From contig NC_069367.1 of the NCBI RefSeq assembly GCF_021730395.1, forward strand, positions 5,888,501 to 5,952,500: DNA of 64,000 bases, in the 5' to 3' direction. Positions 25,312-36,600 of the stretch are shown in pieces. A program made the position numbers and the translations under genes. The notes below the pieces were generated by a model that had not been told where the DNA came from, did not search any database, and was given only the letters and a program-made list of their open reading frames with translations. This stretch comes from Mercenaria mercenaria. Taxonomy: Eukaryota > Mollusca > Bivalvia > Venerida > Veneridae. Within the stretch, counting starts at the first letter, position 1, and each line of letters starts with the position of its first letter.

Positions 25312-25739
25312 TTTTAGCAAACATTCATTTTATTTGCAATTGTAAAGGCAATCTAGCAGAAGATCATTTTGAAGTATAGAAGCAAGCAAACTGATTACAG
25401 ACTTGGTTTGAGTATGTTCGTAAAAGGTAGTGAAATCGGCAACACCCAGCACACGCCCTAGCGCTGATTAAAAAGAGTTTTAGTAAAATTGAAAAATTGA
25501 ATGTTTTTCATGACCTCAAAGGCTTAGTCGAATGTATCTATGTATTTGATATACTTTAGAATATGAAAATACTAATTATACTAGTCATAAAGAAATCAGT
25601 GAAGTATTTACATTTTGAGCTATTTCTTGTTCTAAAACTTGCCCTGTAGCTTGTCCCAGCTATTTTTCATCAATACTTGATTTTATTGCATTGTATACAG
25701 TGAGATAATAATTAAAGTCTGACTACCTAAAGACCGTAT

Positions 25740-25970
25740 TTCCATGATGGTAATTATCCATGTTCTGCATGAAACAAAAGAAAATGGAGAACTACAGGTA
25801 TCTAGTGACAAACTATGTACTAGGCCAAGGCAATGTGTTTCCCCACCTAATTATTTTATTGAATGAATGTAGCATTATGCACAATGTTTGATGTATTAAG
25901 CTGAGTTGAGACCACACTGTTTCTAGAGTGAAACATGGTTATTTTAGCTATGAGTTTAAACCTAAACTGA
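25740..25970. repeat. Copy 1 of an interspersed ~220-bp duplication
   Basis: It shares, in the same order, 'tttccatgatggtaat', 'taggccaaggcaatgtgttt', 'ttttattgaatgaatgtagc' and 'atggttattttagctatg' with diverged equivalents at about 28140-28350. It could be either a duplicated segment or two copies of an unnamed repeat. No coding sequence is seen. Confidence 0.6.
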
Positions 25971-27696
25971 AAAGAGTTTGATTGAACAAGTTTGCAAATG
26001 AACTTGTGAAAACACATAAATTCAGGGAGGGCTTTAATTGTCTACATGTCATCTTGTCAGAAAACAATAAAGTATTGTTATCTTTTTGTTGGTGGAGGAA
26101 GATCTCAGGTGCCCCTCCGTGCATTGTTTCATTTCGGGCGAATAAAATGAATGTGTAATTCGTCATGTAAGCTTGAACAAGATTTTGCAACGTTGCAGTA
26201 AATGGAAATTTTCGCTAAGGAAATAGATGTTATGATAGAAAATAATAGTACTCATGCAGTCCAATCAGAAGATCAAACACACATATGTCATATGCATGTC
26301 TTAAATTCCAAGGTTCCGAAACATTAGTTTACTTCCATGGTAGGAATGAAATTTAAACACACCCTTTATATTGCTACATGTACCATTAGATAGAGACTCG
26401 CACTAAACAAGCTTACACAAGGGAAACAATCTGTTTATAATTTGAAATAGTTCATTGAACAACGTTTGTCAATCTTAATCCTTTCCTGTTATATCCACTC
26501 TTTCCTTGTGGGTTTTAGCTTTTCTTTTGAAAAAAAAAATCGCCTGTTTGTTGACAAATACCAAAACAAAACATGATATATTTTCCGAAGGGTATTTCTT
26601 GGTTTGATCGTTATATATTTTTCTTGTCAAATCACTTTCCACTGTAGTAATTATGCACGATTTTTCATGCCTAGAGGTAAAAGTGAATTGTTTACAGGAT
26701 GTATAGTGTCACCTAAGCCTACAATAAAGTTTTATCGGAGTTGTCTCCATTTTCCCCAAATATTTTACCCAGGATCAATTTTACAGCTCAAATAACTTTT
26801 TTTTCATGAAACGATACTTTTATTTCTGTTTCAGACTAGGCATTTTGATGCAGATAACAACACATATAAGTATAATAGGCAGTGTTTGCTTGAAGTTTGT
26901 GTTTTTAGTCCACTGCCTACATTAGGCCTACATATAATTCATGTCGGGAATAGGATTTGTGGCATTGACGGTTCCGACAAATATATTCCGGCAATTTACT
27001 GGTGTATTTCATTGGTATAATTTGTATAACTGACTGTTACTGAATGTTCATGCAATGTAGACATTAGCAACAAACCATTGTTTCATGTAGTTAAAATCTA
27101 TTTGCATTTTTTTTTAAACACATACATGATTCCTAGAAACTCTTGTGTTTTTGTTTAGATTTCGTTAAATTTAAGGTTGCAGGGTACTAGTACGGCAAAT
27201 GATGTATTTTACATATGTGATTTTGGCATTTTCCACTTCTTTACGGAAAGCCATTAGCGCATTCGGCTATATTTACGTCCGTAGAATGCCGAATTTCATA
27301 ACGAATGTACATATTCATACGGATATTGCCGAGTCAACTAAATGTACCGTGCAGAGTTTAGAAAGTAACAACACGCTAATATCACGTGCCTGCTATGGAA
27401 ACACAACAAAAAAATATTCATTAATACCAAGCAAAGACAAAAATGCGTTTATCCGATACTTGTTTACATTTTATTGCCACGTATTGATCAGCTGGATCCT
27501 ATGATTTGTTGTTTTTGCGTCATTGTTTGCCTGGTGATCAATTCTGATGAGCAGGTGAACCAATTATATGATCACGGAATCTAACATTTCAATAAATATT
27601 TCAGCATTCGATAAATAAGTGACTTTTACAAAACAGATACTTAATCTGAAAGAATATAACAAACCGTTCCGAATCAGAGCAGCGACCGGATTGAAA
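25971..27696. other. Intergenic upstream of the cysteine-rich gene
   Basis: No exon is supported. A family-C hairpin repeat lies at about 27240-27345 ('gtccgtagaatgccgaat', 'cggatattgccgagt'). It overlaps, and explains, the 101-codon frame at 27199-27504. The region immediately before 27697 is where the promoter and 5' UTR of the cysteine-rich gene should lie; I see no clear TATA box. Confidence 0.4.
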
Positions 27697-30600
27697 ATGG
27701 AACCTTCTGTAAGTATTTTTTTCTTACTTTGTTGTTGTCATTTGTCTGTCTAACGTAGTCTTTGGAAAGATAGTCATTTTGCGGTTAAAACTCAGTTTTT
27801 GAGGCCTTGAGGCTGTGAACATACTTATGTACTAGAGAAAATGCAGCCAAAGTTGGTCGACGTAGCAAGTCTTATTAAATATAATTGTGTCCGTCAACTA
27901 CATTGTTTACCTGATGATAGGTTTCAAATTACAGCCTAGAGAAATAAGGAAATATTTAGTAAAATGTCAATTTTATTTGCTTTTGATAACTAACACCTAG
28001 CTCTTCTTTTTTCGGAGTTTTCCTCGAATCGCAGAATAATTTATATAAAAGTCGTTACAGCACCTTTTTCAATATTTAGTACTTTTTAAGGAAATTGAAT
28101 CTTGATTTAAGACAAATTGCAGAATAATTTTGTTCTTGTGTGTTTCCATGATGGTAATGATACACGATTTTCATAATATTTTAGAAATTCAGACAGTGCC
28201 ATATATTAGGCCAAGACAATGTGTTTAACGTCTGAACATTTTTATTGAATTAATGTAGCAGTATGCAAAATATTATACCACAATTTGTTTTTGTTTCTAC
28301 AGTAAAAGATGGTTATTATCTATGTTTTTAAAACAATACTGAAACGAAATAGACTGAATAGGTAAGCAGATGGAATAAGTAAACAGATGGAATAAGTAAG
28401 CAGCAGAGATGGATTTAGAGGCCACCATTTCGTGCTTACATTTCAAACTTTTACAGGGGAATATATTTTAAAGATTTCCATTGGCCAATCACACCTACCC
28501 CTCCCCGCCCCAAAGCACAGGCGGAGGGCCCCTCCCGAACCTACTCCACTCGGCGCGGTGTGCCTCGCTGGTGAGGCTTTCATTCTAAACTGGTGTCCCC
28601 ATGCAAATATTTCTTGATCCGTGCCTGCTTCAGTAATTGAGTTCAAATAAAGACAAGACAGTCTTATAACTAGAGGCAGACAAGTTTTATTAACTACAGG
28701 TTAAATCGATTTTAACATGTATTACTTTCCTGTCAAGTGCCTGATATAGAAAATGAGGCTATGTAATTAGTACATTTGTCTTCGCAGACTTTTCTATCGA
28801 TTTAAGGTAGGGGCCGGTATTTTTCGTTTGATTACGTCCTCTCCGATTGTGATTTGGCATTCTTTGGTTGTTATGCAATGATGAATCTGTATTATGTCCG
28901 AAGGATGCCGGAATGTCTTAAAAGTGTACGCAATTGCACGGAATTGCCGATTGTCAATATTATGCGGGTCCACTGTCACAAAATATGTCAGTGAATGTGC
29001 ATTTAATAATATGAATTAAGGCACCGCCTAGCATGGGGATTTATCTTTTATATATCAACTTACAAATAAATATTTAACACGCAAAAGAAAGTGAAACCTC
29101 GCTCTAAAGTTTACATTTAGTGTCATCATACCTCTTACAGCGAATATCATACTTTGCAAAATTTACGGGAAGCCGTGACGGTGACGTAATTCACCGCGTT
29201 CTCGCACTGGCTTTAGGAGGCAGTAAACAGTTTTCTGAGCTTCTCGGCCTAGAGTCGCCTACCTAACTTTCAAAACCTCACACAAAAGTCTGTAACCACA
29301 CACCTGAAATAAAGATATTGCAACATTAACATCACTGTATGTCTATCGTTACAAACCATCTGCAATACATCTCTAATATCTAGTTTTCTGTTTACAAGAC
29401 CTGAATTTTGTGATCTCCCGGTCGCGGAAACTGATGACGAAAAAAGCTAAATTTGCCAATTTTTAAATCGCTGCAGAAAATTCCCTGCAAATGATAGCCC
29501 CAATTGCTACACTGTTCCATACTCCAGTAACACTGTAAAATCTGAAAATCCGTACAGTTTCTTCACTATTCCACTTTTCCTGAGGCCCCTGCTAAAATGA
29601 CAACCCCACTTTAAGCTAGCTCAGAGGAAGCATGTATACGCTTCTGCAAGTCATTACGTCATACTATCAAGATCAAGGCTACTCAGCTGATTTTCTTTAA
29701 AGAAGTGAAACTCAATTCTAGCCGCTGAAACTTCAATTCTAGCAATTATTATTATTTAGAAGTTCAAATATGCACTTCATTCCGTAAATTGCCTCTTATT
29801 TGTAAATTTGACCTGGCCAATTCGACACTAACAGCTGAAAACTGTTTACTGCCTCCTTAGGACTTTTTTTTTTTTTGTTTGTTTGCACTCCTCGCAGAAA
29901 CTTGACGGCCTTTACATTTCCTTGCTGTTTTAAAAGTGTTTTTCAGTTGCATGTACATTTTTCATTACGAAAAAAGATGTAAAAGAAGCATGTTGGCTCG
30001 GTTTACGAATTACTGTGACTGATTCGGGGTGCTCGGATGTTCACGCAGACAACCAGTCTGCGGCGTGTACATAAACCGGAACCGGAAAACATCGAAAAAA
30101 TTGCCCCAGTATATACAGACAACAAAGACGAATAACTATATACGGACGTTACCGTCTCGGGGATTTTCATCCCCTATTAAAGAAGTCTGATTTGTGTCTA
30201 AAACAGTTGTACACATTTATTTACATAATGATACGATACGACACGATAAGATAAGATACTATATGAAATGATACGATTAAGTTAAGAATTTTTTTATTAT
30301 TATAATAGTGACATGTGCATTCATATTACAAATGGGCCTGTAAGTTACTTGGTATAAAATCTAATCTAACAATATTGCCAATATAAAAAAAAAAAACTAT
30401 TTCTTCCTTTCAGATGATTCAAACAGTGACTGCTATTGTATCTCTGTTCATTCTGATACAACTTTGCACCAGCGGTGAGTTAAACATAATATATACAAAT
30501 TATGAGAAAAATGTATTGATATATAGTAAGTTCCATTACCTTATACATAAGAAAAACTATTTTTAATACATGTATTATGGTTTGTACGTATTATCTGTAC

Positions 30601-33600
30601 ATTTTGGTACTGTTCACTGTTAGAAACTGTCCACATTCCATTACTCATGGAAACTATCCACATTCCACTCAGACGTACCGTTTAACCGTTTATATTATGG
30701 TACCAAACTTTTAGTTCTCCTTTCATGTATATGAAGACTGCCAGTGCCGAAACTCAAATTATCTTTGATTCCCCTTTAGTTTGCGTCATGGCCCTTTTAA
30801 AACTTTATTTGTTTACGATATACGGAATTCTATCAAAATGTTCCCATTTTAAATTAACGACTCCTGACCTTTATATGTTCAATGCTATAAATATTGATGG
30901 AAACGGTTTGCATTTTAATGAAAACTTCTCGTATCTTTGTAAGGAACATGATGTGCCGAAATGCAAATTTCATTTGACCAATATAAGGCCTAAAAAATGT
31001 TTGCTTCCGGTATTTTGACCTACCCTAAATTTCTGGCCAGACTCTAAATGTTTTTATAACCTTGGAGAATTGTTGTGTTTTTTTAACTTTTAATAAAAAG
31101 TTGCAAAACTGCTCTTTCTATGCTTTAAGCATGGTCAGTGATTATAGAAATTTACTTACTAATGCATTAAATTTAAAGGCATAACCCCCTTATTTGTATT
31201 CATTTTTTTGAAGTAAAAAATAAAATAATTTCCGAAAAGTCCCATTCAATAAAAAATACTGACCTACCTAGCCGAAGTTTTTGAGCATGTTACCGGAAAC
31301 ACATTTTTTTTTTGTTACGCCTCACAATTCTATTTAGATTTGGTTGTTATATATTTCTATAACTAGCGGGATATGATGAAGCGTGCACTGATAATTCTGC
31401 ATGTACCGAAGCCAATACGTATTGTCAGGCCAGCGTTAGCCCAACTTGCAACAAGGGAACGTGCAAATGTCTCAGGCATATGGTATGGGATGCCAACCAC
31501 TCAAAATGCAGTAAGTGTATTGTTGCACCATACTCCAAGCAGGGATTGTCTCCCCTAGCGCTACATTGCATCACTCCATTTTTCACCAATACCAATACCA
31601 AGTGACCATGAAAATCACATGGCCATTGAACATAAATTCAGATATTATTTTCTTATTTTTGATTTTATTGTTCTGTTTTCATTTTATCACCAACATTAGC
31701 CTGACTTGCAGAGGTCTTTTTACTGCAAGGGGAGATAACTAAGAGATTGGTGCTATGTGTTATTAGGTACCTGAATGTTACAGTTGCACGTCGATTCAAT
31801 ATTACTTGAAACATTATTAATATTTTTTGTTGTTCTGTTGAAGCAGCTTCTTGTTTTGAAATTGTTGACATGAGAGACATCCGGTATAAGACCAACCGGT
31901 ATAAGATGAAATTATATGTATGAACAAGGAATCATCTTAAGCTCATTTTCTCTATTGTTGTCATTGATATATTATAATCTTTTTGTTTGTTTGTTTGGGT
32001 TTAACGCCGTTTTTCAACAGTATTTCAGTCATGTAACGGCGGGCAGTGAACCTAACCAGTTTTCCTGGATTCTGAACCAGTACAAACCTGTTCTCCGCAA
32101 GTAACTGCCAGCTTCCCCACATGAATCAGAGGTGGAGGACTAATGATTTCAGGCACAATGTCGTTTATCAAATAGTCACGGAGAACATACGCCCCGCCCG
32201 AGGATCGAACTCGCGGCCCCGAGATCCGTAGACCAACGCTCTTACCTAATGAGCTAAGCGGGCGAGCTATATGGCAAAGATAAACCTCACACATGTAAAC
32301 TTAGATGTGGGTAGCGAATCGTAATGGCGATCGTTATTTTTCGTTCATTACGTAATCTTCGTTTTTGGTATTCTCCGGTTGCTGTGAGGCCTAACTATAG
32401 TAAAGGAACCAGCGTAGGAGCCATCTGGTCTAGCGTGTAATGGCGGACAGGTTTAGAACGCTAATTTTTCATTTGGCATGGCCACAGAGGTCTAAATTAA
32501 AGTTGTTTTCAGTTTAAATTTCATTTTGGATACATTTTTGACATTTTGGTAGAAAAAAATGGGAAGTTGTATTTGGTGAAGTGAAACCCAATTTTAGTAT
32601 GCGTAGTACTTCCAGGTCACAAGATACATGACCCCTACTTTTCTCTTTATTTTCTATCAGTTTTATCATAACTCTTTAAAATGAGGTATGGATTTGTTCT
32701 CTGAAATGGGTCTAGCTATGTTAGGTAGGTCTTTAAAAAAATGTCAGTTTTAGATAGAATATAAAGGGAATACTATTAAGTGTAGTGTGACCTAAGATAG
32801 AAAAATAAAGATGTAAAGGTAGCTTGATAACATAGAAGAAAAAAAAAAACACTTTCTAATCCGGTTTTGAAATTACACACACAAGTAATTGTAGCTTCTG
32901 ATTGAAAATTGGATGGTGTTAGGATTTAAAGTATACACCTTTTCACTTCTTCATTGTTTTTAAAACCCATCTCATAATTTCAGAGGTAAAAAAGTATTAT
33001 CATGACAAATGCAACATGACCTTGACCGCTTGCCAAGGTGGAAGTGAGTGTAGTGTTTCAGACGGACAGTGCATGTGCAATGGAGACACGAATTTTTACT
33101 ACGCGTCTCTGCAGAAATGCATCGATCATACTCCAACTTGGAAAGTGATTGGAGAAGATTGTACGACTGTTGATGACTGCTACCAGGAGATATCGGGAGG
33201 TAACATGTCACGTTAATGGAGTCTTAAAGTCATATAATGTTCAAAGTTCATATTTGAAAAATAATGAAGAACTACTATGTAGTGTGATATTTGACTGCGA
33301 ATGCAGTTCTATATTTATATTTAGCCAAATTAACATACATTTGATCAGAATTTGCTATTTTTAAAGGTATACTATTTTACTGACTGTTGAACATAGTATA
33401 TCTTTAAGAAAATGTATTGGCAGCTTTAAACATGTTTTCAGTATATACTTTTTTGATACATTCTATACCATTCTGGCACACTGTACATCATCTTTAACAC
33501 ATTTGATAGCATGTGGTACATTGTACATTATTGTGATGAATTATATAGCATTCTGACAACTTGTGTCGCGTTCAGAGACATTGTTGTGCGTTATAACACA

Positions 33601-36600
33601 TTGTGAAGCATTCTGACACATTAAATATCATCCTGTTATAGAATTCTGACACATTGTACGACATTCACACACAGTACGTAGCATTCATTGTTTAGCAATC
33701 TGACACATTGTTTGGCATCCTAAAATATTGTTTAGCATTGTGAAACATTGTATAGAATTATTACATATTGCAAAGCATTCTGATACATGGTATAGAATTC
33801 TGATACATGGTATAGCAGTCTGACAAATTGCAAGTATAGCATCGTATAACAATAATTGATGTCTAATATTGAGCAATCATTAACCTTTAGACTGCTGTGA
33901 TTTTGTCTTTGCGACCATTGCAGGTTGAGCATGGTCTGCAATGTTCGCTATTCAGTCAGTAAATTGTCAGTGAAAACTCCTTTAAAGAATAAGTGGTACT
34001 GCCGAAATTGAATGATGGACCAGTCCATTTTAGAAATAAAGCAAAGTAGAGGTTGATATTCGTGGGGAATTATTGTTCGTAGATTTCATTGTTGCGTAAA
34101 TTCACTAAAGCCCAACAAACATTTACAATGATCTTTCATTTGACCTGAAAATTGAATCGTTGAGTTCGTATCTCCATAAAGTAACAATTTTGATTACGGA
34201 ATGTTATGCCCACAACGCAGTTTATCGTTATTTCATGTAAATTAGCTTCTCGTGGAATTCTAATCAATACGTACATGCTATCTGCGCTCAAATTAAATTT
34301 AATAAAATGAATTATGCATACAAATGTTCTGGGTAAACGTCATATACTCGTATTTGTTTTATTAACTGATTAAATATTTGATACATAAATGTGAAATAAT
34401 TGTTGTTCAATACTTTTGATTGACAATTTTATTTGAATCTAAAACAACAACAAAAATTTTTGCCGATTACAATATATTTTCCTCAATTTTATCATCAGGT
34501 ACATATGAAGTTTGCAAATTTTCTTCTCGTCTAACATAAGGTGTTTCGCTTAGTTTCTCTTTAGCTCAAAAACAATACATATTATGATTTATGAGCAACT
34601 ACGATTAAAATCTGTCCAAATATTAATGCCAAGAACTGCAATCTTGCGACAAGTTACCATGCACTGTTTTTCGAGAAAAACTTATGGAGTTGAAACAATG
34701 GATCCTATCATTTCGCTGGTATTTATTCGTTCTGTCTTGTATCCTCTACGAGTGTAGTCGTGAAAATTTTTCAAAACAATATAGGTCATTAACGGTGTCA
34801 CCATTAGACCATACCTAACTATTTGATTTGGCATAGTATATATGGCGACGTCTGGCACAAGACGACAGCTTTTCCCAATTGTTTTAGAATCTTCTTAATA
34901 AACTTTATCTTTCGGACCAATTGTTATTTGCGTGTATTTTGTTTTTAAAGTCTTCATATAAAACTGCCAGACTGCACGTGTAGGGTTTCATCTTGATGAC
35001 AGTAACAGTGTATGTTCTCGCAATTTAGCCGTACAAGATCAAAACGCATATGTAAAACTAAAATATAAAGTCTTAAAGTCACATCTGACAGTTTACTTTG
35101 TGTATATAGGGAAAACAAACATTTTCCTACGGACAGAATTTCTTTAAACTTTGTGTACTGACTGAGAATCAAGTTTTAAACGAAAATATGTATTGAAAAT
35201 CATAGGTACCGGTGCTTGATCTTGAATTATCTGCCCTTGAGTTTTCAGCATTTTCCGACTTTTGAGGGCAGACAATTCATGACCAAAGCTGTTTGCCTAT
35301 ATACGTATAGGAGACTGTCAGATGTGCCTTTAAACGTGTAATAAACAGATCATTAAGATTTATCGGTTATTTTGACAGACTTTTGTCATTTGTATAGAGA
35401 CACTATCATTCTGTTAAGGAACACGTACGCGTACGCGTACAATAACTGGAATTTCAACCTCTCTGTTGACGAAATACACAATAATTCCCGAGACACAGCT
35501 CTGGTACTTTTACGTGTAGCCGTTAGAAGATTATATCAAGCATGAAAAAAGTTGCATTTAATGAAAAATTTGCTCAGTTTTGAGTCGTTTCTTACAGCTG
35601 TGAAGTGTGCCATTCCCACCGGAAGTACAGGGTCGCAGAAAAAATGCACATGCGCCCCCGGTTACATAGAGGACAGATCTTCGTGCAGAAAACGTATGTT
35701 ATAGGGAGTCTTGTGTTTATTTTTACACCTTCTAAGCAATACCAAGTGTTACATAACGCTAATTTGTGTCCTTTCACAAAGTGAAACGCAACAAAATACT
35801 TACATCTTGTCTTAATATTAGGCAGGCGTAAGTAAAAGATCCTATATGATGATTTATCCAACCAATTTAGAGGACAAATGTCCATACAGTCAAACCTGTG
35901 TTAAAGACCACCTCTGGACAGTGACCACCTGGCTCTAAAGACCACAAGTTCTGTTTCCCATTTTAACATTTACAGTTTATTTTAACCTGTGAATAAAGAC
36001 CACCTCCCAATAAAGACCACATTTTGGCTCTCCCATGGATGGTCTTTATAGACAAGTTTGACTGTAATTCAAAACTGAATAACAAGTCTGAACATGCTGG
36101 CCATTGTCTTCTAAGTTATGGCACGCCAACACATTCAGCATTGCTTCTCGTCCAGATATGATTTCATGCACGGGCGAGCATCTGGGTATAAACCACATAA
36201 CCTCGTGAATCCATTACTTGCTTACATAGAAAAATGCTCTAAAAGCCATGATATTTGAAAGTGTTCCTTTTATAAAACTTATTAAAACATGAAAGCTAAA
36301 TACTATAAAGAACCCAAAGCGCAAATATCCGACAGCATACCTTTATATTATTTAAGTTTATGATTTGACCTCAAGGCATATTATAAATACGTCATCAGCC
36401 ACAAAATCATGATGTGCGAGTTACCATTTATTATCTCATAACAGTAAATAAACCATATAATTATATTTTTGTTAGTGTACGTGTGTTCAGTCTGAAATTG
36501 ATTTAATTATCTTCTTTTTGACTTTTAGCGCATTACGGCGAATCTTGTACAACAACAGTTGACTGTGCCCAGGAGATTGCCCTCAGTGAAACCTCGGTAG

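Noticed and set aside
32180-32268. Possible tRNA gene on the minus strand
   Set aside because: The A and B boxes are those of a SINE head. The cloverleaf is incomplete and a SINE body follows.
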